Of a stretch of 64,000 nucleotides of DNA, positions 56,201 to 62,506 are shown one piece after another; position 1 is the first letter of the stretch; every line of letters starts with the position of its first letter. The DNA lies in the NCBI RefSeq assembly GCF_001625305.1, contig NW_017802602.1, forward strand, positions 4,719,539-4,783,538, written 5' to 3'. The position numbers and the translations under genes were made by a program. The notes beneath the pieces were generated by a model. That model was given only the letters and a program-made list of their open reading frames with translations. It was not told the DNA's origin and made no database searches. This DNA comes from Branchiostoma belcheri. Lineage: Eukaryota > Chordata > Leptocardii > Amphioxiformes > Branchiostomatidae.

Positions 56201-58811
56201 TTAACCATATGCACAATATTCATTATGTTTACCTTTGAATTTGCAGAAGGAAACATAATTGTTTCGCTCCATTTCTCCTTCTTGCTCTTCTTCCGCTACA
56301 AACAAATACGTAAGGTGCCCTGGAGCAAACGGCTGTCAACATGGTAACTGGTGCTGTAGCAGACACCCGGTGGTGTTGGATTACATTATGTAGCAAGTAG
56401 CAGGACGGAGTTGGAGGGGCTGGTCACCTTTATATATGAATGTGTTTAAGTAAGAATAAACAGAGTAGTACTTTGTTGGGCTAGTGGAGGTAAACATTAT
56501 GCATTGCTTCTCAAATTTTACTTATCTGTCTTTTTTCTCTTCTCTGCCAGGTGCTCCCGGGTTTCCAGGTGTTAAAGGAGACATGGGTAAGTTTATCACA
56601 TGCACTTAAACAAAACGGTGTAACCAAGTATTGGCACATAAGTCCATACCACCTCACTTTTCACGAATGTGCTTTCTAAATTAATTTATGACCCCCTTTG
56701 GCAAAAGGAATGTCTGTAACTATCCCCAATCAGCAGAAGCACATTCTATCTGTTTCAATGCGTACTGCAGTGTTGCACATGTATGTAAACTTTCACATAA
56801 ATGAATTAGACTGCTACTACCTCAGTAAAAAAAAAAACCTGAAACAAGTCTACATGGAAAGGACAAATGTGCCCCATCTCTGTAAAGAGTCTGGAAAATG
56901 ATGATAATATTTAGTACCATTTCACTGAATCAGACGTGATATTTAAATTTCAACAGGTTACCCTGGAGAAGCTGGTACAAACATGTACCTCATAACTCGT
57001 CACAGCCAGACCATTCAGGTACCAGAGTGTCCATTTGGTACCAAGAAGATGTGGGAAGGATATAGTTTGTTACACATGGAGGGCAATGAAAGAGCACATG
57101 GACAGGATTTAGGTGGGTGCACTGTTTTATGTGTGAAAAACCTTCATTGTTACCTCCATGAAAATAGAGATATTGTTTTTGGTGTGTCTTTGTGTGAAAA
57201 ACCTCCATTGTTACCTCCATACAAATGACTGTATGATCAGTTTAATGTTTGGATTGATTAATTGTGATGACATACTCATTTAGTTGCATTTTAATGCCTC
57301 TTTCTTGCCCAACTCAAATTCATATTTTGTGCACCCCCAGGTATGTCAGGATCATGTCTTCCCAAGTTCAGTCCAATGCCATTCCTCTTCTGTGACATCA
57401 ACTTCATGTGCAACTTTGCCAGTAGAGACGACAAATCCTATTGGCTCTCCACTGTCGCCACCCAACGAGATCTTCCAGACAAACCCTTGAAAGGAAGAAG
57501 GTAAAGCAAATGATATTTGTGCTGTAGTAGATCCTGTGGTGTTGGATTACATTATGTAGCAACTGGTAGGACAGTTGTAGGGGCTGGTCACCGTTATGAC
57601 TGTGTTTTAAAACACATGGCGTCGGTGGCGAAACGGTTAGAGCGTTGGACTCGGAACCGAGAGGTCCCGGCTTCGATACTCACCGTAGCCCGACGTTGTT
57701 CCCTTGGGAAAGGCACTTAACACGACTTCCCCACCTATACGGTGGAGTGACGCCCACCGAGCCTCTTAGGCTAATCTGTCTGTCTAGGTGCCAAAAACAC
57801 CTTACGGATTTGGTGCGTCGATGTGACAACATCTGCACATTGGCCACCGAGAGTCATCAATTTCTTTAAACACATTGAACAATTTGAAGGTAAACATTAT
57901 TATGAAATGTAAATCAGAATATTGCCGCATTATTTGTCGCATTCTGTTGATTGAAACATATGTTGTTCCGTTAGGATGTTGGATATCATCAGCCGGTGTG
58001 TGGTGTGTGAAACCAAATCTGTGGTCATGGCTGTGCACAGCCAGGCTCCGACCATCCCTGACTGTCCCATGGGCTGGATGAACGTCTGGACAGGCTACAG
58101 TTTCCTCATGGTATGTCACCAACGTTCATATCCATGTTCATATGAAACCTATCAAATGGCTGTATTTGTCAACACCTGTAGTAGTAAGAAGGGTATCAGA
58201 ACTTCATGGGTTGGACCCATATTGATATAGCTATAGCTGGAATCAAGTAAACCAGTAATACCTAGCTTCAGCGACCCACTCATTATAGCCCTGATGAAGA
58301 TGATGTTCTTGTAGGTGATTTTGCAAAAAGAACTTTGATATTCAATCTCAACGTGGTAACTGGTGCTGTAGCTGAGCCTGTGGTGTTAGGTTGCATTATG
58401 TAGCAAGTGGCAGGACAGAGTTGGAAGGGCTGGTCACCATTATATATGGATGTGTTCAAGTAAGAATAAACGGAATTTGCGGAATAACACATCCTTCCGT
58501 GTTCCCTCTCCCAGCACACGGCGGCAGGTGAGGGTTCGGGCCAGGCCCTGCACAGCCCCGGCAGTTGTCTGGAGAAGTTCCGCCCAGCGCCGTTTGTTGA
58601 GTGCCACGGAGCCCAGGGAACCTGCCATTTCTTCGCCAACAAGTTCAGCTTCTGGCTGGCGTCCTTACCTGACTTCTACACCCCCGAACAGAACCCCGCC
58701 GCCTACGAAGCTACCAGTGGCTACGTTACAGAGATGCCCAAAGTCGGCTTACAACTCAATGACATAGAAATGAGAATCGGCAGGTGCAGAGTTTGTATGT
58801 GGGGGGGATAG
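37154..58811 (+). CDS. Short type IV-like collagen (spongin short-chain collagen family), 23 coding exons
   Basis: Joined exons give 641 residues: signal peptide (1-~21), acidic Gly-rich linker, cysteine cluster (Cys41, 51, 53, 55, 57), Gly-X-Y region (~62-400, about 108 triplets with five interruptions), and a complete NC1 domain (~402-641) with two C4 halves and all 12 cysteines. NC1 identity is plain: [76 protein letters not shown] and [18 protein letters not shown]1 drives chain selection and network assembly in basement membrane. Ordinary type IV chains have ~1,400-residue helices. This length fits the spongin short-chain collagens, which are related to type IV, known in invertebrates and absent from vertebrates. 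Every junction keeps GT..AG and frame. Missed exons are possible, but the introns contain no gap and no further Gly-X-Y runs that I could see. Confidence 0.88.
38265..38410 (-). mobile_element. tRNA-derived SINE, minus orientation
   Basis: Minus strand: GGGGTCGTGTGGTGTGTCAA, AGGTCCCGAGTTCGAATCC (intact B box), tail with AAAATGAGT. Same family as 18635-18786. Confidence 0.75.
39700..39812 (+). mobile_element. LINE 3' end (CAATTAGCCCTCGG family)
   Basis: Ends CTTGCAATTAGCCCTCGGAC and then ACAATAAACT. The same end is at 40150-40195 and, inverted, at 45255-45300. Confidence 0.55.
40015..40200 (+). mobile_element. LINE 3' end (CAATTAGCCCTCGG family), second copy
   Basis: Begins with a short coding remnant ([16 protein letters not shown]) like the KFVFHCLVK end of 45245-45860, then the shared 3' UTR. 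Confidence 0.55.
40815..41300 (+). mobile_element. LINE C-terminal fragment with zinc-knuckle-like motif
   Basis: Encodes [20 protein letters not shown] and then CPLY, the C-x2-C...H-x4-C motif at the end of many non-LTR reverse transcriptases. It then runs to a stop at 41162 and a 3' UTR ending AAAGGTCTTCATTCATTCA. 5'-truncated. Confidence 0.75.
42000..42781 (-). mobile_element. CR1/Jockey-like LINE fragment, RT C terminus
   Basis: Minus strand encodes [51 protein letters not shown] and [20 protein letters not shown], stopping near 42295. The rest is 3' UTR. A typical 5'-truncated non-LTR copy; the frame looks open over the visible part. Confidence 0.85.
42886..42964 (+). mobile_element. 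tRNA-like SINE head
   Basis: ACGGGTAGAGTGCTCGCCTT then GTTCGATCCCCGGCCGAGTC resembles a tRNA from D-arm to acceptor stem. No cloverleaf was confirmed, so a SINE head is preferred to a tRNA gene. Confidence 0.5.
43047..43105 (+). CDS. Short collagen exon 2: acidic Gly-rich linker
   Basis: It encodes [19 protein letters not shown] after a split Trp codon. It enters in phase 1 and leaves in phase 0 (GTGAGT). It is separated from exon 1 by a 5.8-kb intron and begins just before a 330-bp inverted-repeat element. Confidence 0.7.
43143..43472. mobile_element. TGCAATTTCAGGGCGG family, copy 3
   Basis: GGCATCCAATGTAATTTCAG at the left pairs with CTGAAATTGCAATGGATGCC at the right. The interior is inverted relative to copy 1. 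Lies in collagen intron 2, starting 38 bases after the exon 2 donor. Confidence 0.85.
43674..43840. repeat. Two small hairpins in collagen intron 2
   Basis: ATTATCATATAGCC pairs with GGCTATATGATAAT, and GAATAAACCG with the CGGTGGTTTATTC stretch. Confidence 0.5.
43919..43990 (+). CDS. Short collagen exon 3: N-terminal cysteine cluster
   Basis: It encodes [20 protein letters not shown] and then RGPR. Five cysteines in 17 residues precede the helix, placed like the 7S-domain cysteines that cross-link type IV N termini. Confidence 0.85.
44201..44252. repeat. (GAAA)n microsatellite
   Basis: About 13 GAAA units in collagen intron 3. Confidence 0.97.
44423..44539 (+). CDS. Short collagen exon 4: 13 uninterrupted Gly-X-Y triplets
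   Basis: It starts [12 protein letters not shown] and ends GDQGMKGHQ, phase 0 at both ends. Confidence 0.92.
44988..45014 (+). CDS. Short collagen exon 5: three triplets
   Basis: 27 nt encoding GLRGPQGPT. Acceptor TCCACAG, donor GTGAGT, phase 0. Confidence 0.82.
45245..45860 (-). mobile_element. LINE C-terminal fragment, minus strand
   Basis: Encodes [20 protein letters not shown] and then [13 protein letters not shown], and further up [20 protein letters not shown], both of the C-terminal knuckle type. At least two LINE ends appear to be stacked. The 3' UTR is the CAATTAGCCCTCGG type. Confidence 0.7.
46058..46275 (+). mobile_element. tRNA-derived SINE (GCGTCGGTGGCGCAAGG type)
   Basis: Head GCGTCGGTGGCGCAAGG..AGAGCGTTGGAATCGG..GGTTCGATATTC, body CTTGGGAAAGGCACTTA, tail CACACTACGGATTTGGTGCG. 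Full-length, ending 34 bases before collagen exon 6. Same family as 57619-57862. Confidence 0.8.
46309..46416 (+). CDS. Short collagen exon 6: 12 triplets
   Basis: 108 nt encoding [20 protein letters not shown] and on to GEKGLR. Lys in Y positions offers hydroxylysine cross-link sites. A SINE sits immediately upstream. Confidence 0.92.
47037..47072 (+). CDS. Short collagen exon 7
   Basis: 36 nt encoding [12 protein letters not shown], phase 0. Acceptor TTATCACAG, donor GTAGGC. Confidence 0.82.
47174..47390. mobile_element. ~217-bp TIR element, CAGAGGATGTAGAAGG family, copy 1
   Basis: CAGAGGATGTAGAAGGCATA and TCCCACAATAC at the left pair with GTGGGATAAGTATTCTACCT and TCTCTG at the right. Confidence 0.7.
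47961..48005 (+). CDS. Short collagen exon 8, with a cysteine in the helix
   Basis: 45 nt encoding [15 protein letters not shown]. The Cys in a Y position is unusual and could form an extra disulphide. Acceptor TTTTGTAG, donor GTAAGT. Confidence 0.82.
48111..48129 (+). CDS. Short collagen exon 9 (19 nt micro-exon)
   Basis: It encodes GPKGDK plus the first base of a Gly codon. From here on, introns split Gly codons after base 1 until the NC1 domain. Confidence 0.78.
48641..48676 (+). CDS. Short collagen exon 10
   Basis: 36 nt encoding (G)[11 protein letters not shown], ending with one base of an Ile codon. The next exon begins the first helix interruption, IE. Confidence 0.82.
48780..48900 (+). 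repeat. Fragment of the 900-bp TIR family
   Basis: ATTAATTATGCAAATTAGCC (octamer at 48845) with flanking AAGTTCCATAATTTACAACT and CTTATTTGCAAAATG. Short remnant in collagen intron 10. Confidence 0.5.
49065..49210 (+). mobile_element. LINE 3' end fragment
   Basis: Encodes [20 protein letters not shown] and ISNITTDL, close to [20 protein letters not shown] in 40815-41300. The 3' UTR end is shared (AATGGTCTTCACT). Confidence 0.7.
49231..49368 (+). CDS. Short collagen exon 11, two interruptions
   Basis: 138 nt: (I)E, then ten triplets from [17 protein letters not shown] to GIT, then VK, then [14 protein letters not shown] and VK are two-residue insertions of the kind common in type IV helices. 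Confidence 0.92.
49393..49493. mobile_element. 101-bp foldback, CAGAGGATGTAGAAGG family, copy 2
   Basis: CAGAGGATGTAGAAGGCGTA and TCCCAGAATTC pair with GTATTCTGGGATACACCCCT and ACCTCCTCTG. Confidence 0.75.
49909..49944 (+). CDS. Short collagen exon 12
   Basis: 36 nt encoding [12 protein letters not shown] with Gly codons split at both borders. Acceptor CACTGCAG. Confidence 0.88.
50267..50302 (+). CDS. Short collagen exon 13
   Basis: 36 nt encoding [12 protein letters not shown]; donor GTAAGT. Confidence 0.88.
50888..50968 (+). CDS. Short collagen exon 14
   Basis: 81 nt encoding nine triplets, [20 protein letters not shown] and then PGDPGQP. Confidence 0.92.
51295..51385 (+). mobile_element. 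SINE tail fragment
   Basis: GACGGATTTGGTGTCGCCAA, TGTGACAAGATCTGAACATT, GCCACTAAGAGCCGT, then ATTATTATT. Matches the tail of 57619-57862. Confidence 0.65.
51500..51532 (+). CDS. Short collagen exon 15, one interruption
   Basis: 33 nt encoding [13 protein letters not shown] lacks the third residue of its triplet. Confidence 0.88.
51632..51838. mobile_element. ~207-bp foldback element
   Basis: GGTGGTGGTGG, GGGGGCTTGAAGAGTAGAAA and AGATAACATGCC pair with GGCATGTTATATCT, TTTCTACTCTTCAAGCCCCC and CCACCACCACC. Arms are about 60-65 bp, with GGT/ACC microsatellites at the tips. Confidence 0.8.
51975..52064 (+). CDS. Short collagen exon 16
   Basis: 90 nt encoding ten triplets from [18 protein letters not shown] to GLPGPA. 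Confidence 0.92.
52150..52440 (+). mobile_element. LINE-like 3' UTR with A-rich tail
   Basis: AT-rich block ending GTAATAAAGTTGTAATAAAT and AAATAAAAATAAAATAAAAA. Class uncertain because no coding part remains. Confidence 0.4.
52450..52988. repeat. Minisatellite of AATGTGAGGTGTAAAGTGT units
   Basis: About 19-bp units (TAATGTGAGGTGTAAAGTG), interrupted at 52735-52845. Ends 10 bases before collagen exon 17. Confidence 0.93.
52999..53085 (+). CDS. Short collagen exon 17, one interruption
   Basis: 87 nt encoding [20 protein letters not shown] and then [11 protein letters not shown] is the interruption. It begins about ten bases after a GTGAGGTGTAA minisatellite ends. Confidence 0.92.
53223..53570 (-). 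repeat. Probable LINE 3' UTR, minus strand
   Basis: Minus strand contains GGACAGGGGGCATGGAAAAG and CTGCCCTGTCCGTGCGACAA, then CAAATAAATATATAAA, typical of LINE tails. No coding part recognised. Confidence 0.4.
53617..54516 (+). mobile_element. 900-bp TIR family, complete copy
   Basis: TACCTTCGCCAA at 53617-53628 and TTGGCGAAGGTA at 54505-54516 are exact inverses. ATGCAAAT octamers at 53791, 53919 and 54048 lie in three degenerate ~128-bp tandem units. Then CCTGCAGTTCCAGAGCAAGC, a CACA tract and the right end. No coding capacity. Lies in collagen intron 17. Confidence 0.88.
54709..54840. repeat. 72-bp tandem duplication
   Basis: TGGAAATGCTCTGTGCAGGT through CAATCAGCAAGAA is repeated at 54781 with one or two differences. 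Confidence 0.88.
55373..55695. mobile_element. TGCAATTTCAGGGCGG family, copy 4
   Basis: Left GCAATGTCGGGGCGGCAAAA, interior CCAGCTTACGATACAAAATA (inverted relative to copy 1), right AAATCCAGATTTGCTGCCC. Confidence 0.75.
56012..56071 (+). CDS. Short collagen exon 18, one interruption
   Basis: 60 nt encoding [22 protein letters not shown] is the interruption. Confidence 0.92.
56345..56462 (+). repeat. 115-bp repeat, copy 1 of 3 (collagen intron 18)
   Basis: GGTGCTGTAGCAGACACC, GTTGGATTACATTATGTAGC, GGGGCTGGTCACC and TGTTTAAGTAAGAATAAAC. Also at 57522-57610 and 58352-58472. Confidence 0.85.
56551..56586 (+). CDS. Short collagen exon 19
   Basis: 36 nt encoding [12 protein letters not shown]; acceptor CTCTGCCAG. 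Confidence 0.9.
56957..57112 (+). CDS. Short collagen exon 20: end of helix and start of NC1
   Basis: 156 nt. GYPGEAG ends the helix; then [20 protein letters not shown] and [20 protein letters not shown] begin the first C4 half with its first cysteine. Confidence 0.93.
57341..57500 (+). CDS. Short collagen exon 21: NC1 first half
   Basis: 160 nt encoding [38 protein letters not shown] and then [15 protein letters not shown]. It holds three of the 12 NC1 cysteines. The stretch after YWLST, which carries the sulfilimine methionine in type IV chains, has no Met here. Confidence 0.93.
57522..57610 (+). repeat. 115-bp repeat, copy 2 (collagen intron 21)
   Basis: GTGCTGTAGTAGATCCTGTG and GTTGGATTACATTATGTAGC, cut short where the SINE at 57619 begins. 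Confidence 0.85.
57619..57862 (+). mobile_element. tRNA-derived SINE, full length
   Basis: GCGTCGGTGGCGAAACGGTT, AGAGCGTTGGACTCGGAACC, GGCTTCGATAC, body CTTGGGAAAGGCACTTAACA, tail TTACGGATTTGGTGCG..CACATTGGCCACCGAGAG. The RNA-like head keeps a D-arm and anticodon-like region (TCGGAACCGA). Confidence 0.85.
57975..58110 (+). CDS. Short collagen exon 22: junction of the two C4 halves
   Basis: 136 nt encoding [20 protein letters not shown] and then [18 protein letters not shown] and TGYSFLM. It ends the first half and opens the second. Confidence 0.93.
58352..58472 (+). repeat. 115-bp repeat, copy 3 (collagen intron 22)
   Basis: GGTGCTGTAGCTGAGCCTGT, GCATTATGTAGCAAGTGGCA and GTGTTCAAGTAAGAATAAAC. 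Ends 42 bases before the last coding exon. Confidence 0.85.
58515..58811 (+). CDS. Short collagen exon 23: NC1 second half and stop
   Basis: 297 nt encoding [20 protein letters not shown] through [11 protein letters not shown] and TAG. The last two NC1 cysteines are present. A GTGCAG inside the R-C-R codons could act as a donor but would remove those cysteines, so read-through is preferred. Confidence 0.92.
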   Translation, partial: HTAAGEGSGQALHSPGSCLEKFRPAPFVECHGAQGTCHFFANKFSFWLASLPDFYTPEQNPAAYEATSGYVTEMPKVGLQLNDIEMRIGRCRVCMWGG

Positions 58812-58930
58812 TTGTTCACATGTAACCAATGGCTGTGTTTGTCAACACGTGTGCAGCAGTGATTACCTTGAAGTAAGAAGGGTATCAGAACTTCATGGGT
58901 TGGATCAACATTAATATAGCTACAACTGGA
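58812..58930 (+). repeat. Direct repeat downstream of the last NC1 exon
   Basis: ATGGCTGTGTTTGTCAACAC and AGTAAGAAGGGTATCAGAAC, CTTCATGGGTTGGA repeat the block at about 58140-58240 in intron 22. The two copies flank the final exon. Confidence 0.8.
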
Positions 58931-61573
58931 CACATGAAGTAGTAAGAATTAGGCTCAGTTGTACAAGAGTTCACAGATTGTACAAATTGGTCATGTTATG
59001 ATAGGAACTGGCAAGGGTAAAACAACTTCTTAAGTATTATACTGAGATACTAAGTTTGTTGATAAGATTTGGAATATTTGTATTTAAACTATGATATTTT
59101 CTGTCATGGAAGTAAGCTTTTCCAACAAGAGCTTAGATCCCAGTTTACACAATAGAGTTGTTATGGCAAGCTGCTTTGTTTACCAGATCTTGCTGCTTGT
59201 TTGTAATAATCCATACATGTGTGTGACATTCTTTACTATAATAGGAACTAGATAGTGGTGATCGCAGAATGTATGGACCAGTAGGTACTCTGATATTCAC
59301 CGTGCATCCTTATTGTCACTTGTGGTGCTACATGTAAAAACGACATGATGTTATATTTACAGGGTAGACATTTGGGCAATACCGTGCGCTGCCCCATGCC
59401 CCTGTTCTACTACCATGAAACAGAACCTCCCAAGTATGGGGTAGCACACGGGCATAAGTTTAAAAGAATGTCGTAGAATACCCTATTATTAATATGTAAT
59501 GAGGTTAAGTATGTACTCATTTCATCCCTAATTCTAAAAATTATAACAAGGTAAAAAAGTACAGCGAAATAGTAATGACTCAGGCTATATTTTGGCTGTA
59601 GCAAGAAGAAAATGAGCCTTAGTTGCGTAGACAACATGTACCTTAATTTCAAAAGAGTTACTAGTAGTTAGATTACGGAAATCTGTCTTTACTTTTCATT
59701 ATTTATCAAACTATAATTCCTAATCGTTGTCCTGTGACATGTGTACGATAGACGTCAGTACACGGATTTGTATTATTCACCCATCTTATAGTGGTAAAAC
59801 AATGATTTAAAAAAATCTGGAGTACTTAGTGGTAATCTCTTTAACTGGTGCTATTTAAACGTCAATGTCCTACCTCCATCTTAGATACAGGTAAGGTCTC
59901 AGGTCATTCTCAAGGTATCTTCATCACTGATTTATGGACAGACCTTAAAAGTGTATAGTGAATTCTTGAGGACGCTATATTCATGACTTGTGGGTAGTCC
60001 CTAATGCTGTTATTGCTATTTGAAGACACGTCAAGTCAAATTCATTTGTTTACAAATCATGATAAACCTGATTATATTCTCTCTCATGCTTCTGTTATGG
60101 ATTGAATGGGTAACTATTTTGCGGTGTACACGAATGTCGCCAAACATGAGGCAAAGGAGTAACTGGAACCTGACATGACGTCCACGGTTGATACAAACAT
60201 GTTTATACACATTATGAGGAAATTTAAACTGTAATTTCCAACACAAGAAATTGGACCAAAAGGTTTGACTGTACAACTCCAGCCTTTGTCAAGGAATGAA
60301 CAATCCACCACTTCTGTGACGTCACGCACGTTATACAGATGACACACGTGACTTGGTGAGCAGTGGATCTTGACTTGCAGAAAGTCTGTACCGCCCCCCG
60401 TCTTTGTTGAAGGAGGGTTGTAATGGTTGGATGTACATGGCCTCTTTAATACCTCGTGCAAAGACTGGAGTAGTACAGTGAAACATTTGGGTAAGTAGAA
60501 TGTCTTGTGTTGGAAATTACCGTTTAAATTTTCTTCTAATGACGTCTACCAACATGTATGTACACATGTTCGTACATGGAGTGGAAAAGGCATTACCCCA
60601 GTCATCCTATTGTGGATTGTTACTCAAAACAGCCTTTTTTACGTATAGCAGATCATAAGGAGAGAATGAAAGACAGTCTCACGTGTATATCATAAACATG
60701 GACGTTTGCATGTGAAACAGTATAGAGGTAATAAACTGACTGCATACATCCCACAATGTTTGGTTGCAACTCACTATTCAGGTTTTCCCGATCAAGCTGT
60801 TGTAATAAAAGTCTAGGTTGGTGGGATTCAACTTTGTTCTAGCAACTAGGTCTGGTGTTTTCATGCCAAGTAGCGGCTAGACAAGGTACGAATTGTACTT
60901 GATTTGAATTTAATGCTTCTGATACCTGGTATGATACAATGTAAAACATCGCGATCCAATAAAAATACGGTATAAATATAATTATACGCTTCTAAACATA
61001 GTATCGGGGTATTAGAAATGTCACTAGAAACGTTTTCTGTGCACAAAACGTTTTCTTCACAAGGTATCACCATACGTTTCTGCTCTCCATAACGTGCACG
61101 AATTGAACAGAATTCTGTCAATTAGACTTGATTATTTATCACATTCATTTAATTGAGATTGGAAATTCAATTTGAAAACCCGTGATAAGTGGAAAAACTG
61201 GTGATAACTCCTTTTACTGCGAATAATTCATTTTGAAAGTAGTTTCACTACATAGACAATTCATACCTTCTATCCCATTAACTCACGAAAGATTTAATTT
61301 TCTCTATCTAGTGTATTAATGATATAGTGACCTTCTATCTCAATAATTCCCTAGATAAAGTATTCTATCCTTTTTTTTGTGAAATAATGTAATATGCTTG
61401 ATACAACTGTTAAACTAGACTGAGATAATAAGATGGAAATTGTACGAAGCTTAGAAAAATAATGTAAAAACCTTGTTTGAGTACTTCCTGGCTTAAAAGC
61501 AGATCAATACATAGAGATAAACAATTGAAATGTTGGGACGTGTTTAATGTGTGGGTTCTGAGCGTATGTATTA
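58931..61573. other. 3' flank of the collagen gene; no certain gene
   Basis: No strong poly(A) signal close to the stop codon. AATAAA-type hexamers first appear at about 60730, 60811 and 60960. A possible orphan exon at 59362-59475 is listed separately. Confidence 0.4.
59362..59475 (+). CDS. Possible orphan terminal exon
   Basis: After TTATATTTACAG an open stretch encodes GRHLGNTVRCPMPLFYYHET and then EPPKYGVAHGHKFKRMS and a stop. GC content and residue mix look coding. It does not extend the NC1 frame sensibly and I recognise no family. Confidence 0.25.
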
Positions 61574-61676
61574 CGTAAGGTTAACATTCATCTAAGATAT
61601 ACACGATATATAAGGTTACCATTCATCTAAGATATACACGATATATAAGGTTAACAATGATCTAAGATATACACGT
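61574..61676. repeat. Three tandem 35-bp units upstream of the GT4-like gene
   Basis: TAAGGTTAACATTCATCTAA then GATATACACGATATA, starting at 61576, 61611 and 61646. Ends about 150 bases before the TATA-like site. Confidence 0.92.
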
Positions 61677-61828
61677 CCCACACTAACCACAGCCAGTATA
61701 CCGACAAATCGTCCTGAGGTCATTCACCCCGTTACTACGGAGTGCGTCATCGCGTGCGCTACGAATCATGGGAGACCTACCGAAGCTTATTTGACCTTCT
61801 CACCTGCGGACGTAACGGACCAGCTCTG

Positions 61829-61978
61829 TATTTAAGACGCCGTGAGAACTCACCTGTACGTCTTGTGACGTCAGAGCTAACAGCCTTTGGTTCCTGGAGA
61901 GACTAAGAGCCTTGCAGAGACCTTAAAGACTGGGAAAAGGTCGTCAGACTCTCCCAAGACACTTCTGGAAAAGTTCAG
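61829..61978 (+). promoter_or_regulatory. Promoter and 5' noncoding exon of the GT4-like gene
   Basis: TATTTAAG is at 61829-61836 and a palindromic CRE site TGACGTCA at 61866-61873. The likely noncoding exon ends at AAGTTCAG (61978) before a GTAAAC donor. The next acceptor, CTATCTGTAG (62388), begins the exon holding the ATG. The CRE would lie at or just below the start of transcription. All of this is inferred from motifs. Confidence 0.4.
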
Positions 61979-62401
61979 GTAAACCCGGAAGTAACAGGTG
62001 TATAACGGCGCACCTGCCAGATGTAGCAGCGCCTAAAGTACACAAACTAAAGAAACTTTTACCACAGCCCTTTAGCAAACAGATAAACTGTTCATGTTGA
62101 ATGAATTAGAAAGTATTGACGCTATGTCTGTATGGTTTTGAAATTATCGCTCCTTTGTTGGCACAGTTTGATCTACAGTGTTCGGAAACGCTTTAGAGGC
62201 CATAATAATTTGTAAATCAGGTATGTCCTGAGGGCGCTGTACCGTATGATGTTCCACTACCATAATATTGTGTAGGGAGAGAAATGATATATTTGTGGTC
62301 CTGTGTTTGCGCTACAGGAAAGCATTAGATCCATCTAGTCTTAGTTACGACAGGTGTCACTAGGCAGGTGGTGTGTATCTATCTGTAGGGTCAGACCAGC
62401 C

Positions 62402-62506
62402 ATGGACGGAAGAGAACAGGAGACAATGGAGGAAGACGAGGAGTCCGGGTCAGAGGATTCCGGGTCTGAAGAGTCGAGTTGGAAGAAAAAGAAGGAAGAC
62501 GAGAAG
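62402..62506 (+). CDS. GT4-like gene exon 1 (acidic N terminus)
   Basis: Good Kozak context (CAGCCATGG), 35 codons, GTAGAG donor in phase 0. Runs of Glu, Asp and Ser, then Lys. The assignment to the downstream GT4 exon rests on distance and strand only. Confidence 0.55.

Noticed and set aside
37154-58811. Ordinary COL4A1/COL4A2-type collagen gene
   Set aside because: The helix is about a quarter of the usual length, there is no divergent partner gene, and I saw no further Gly-X-Y exons. Missed exons cannot be fully excluded by eye.
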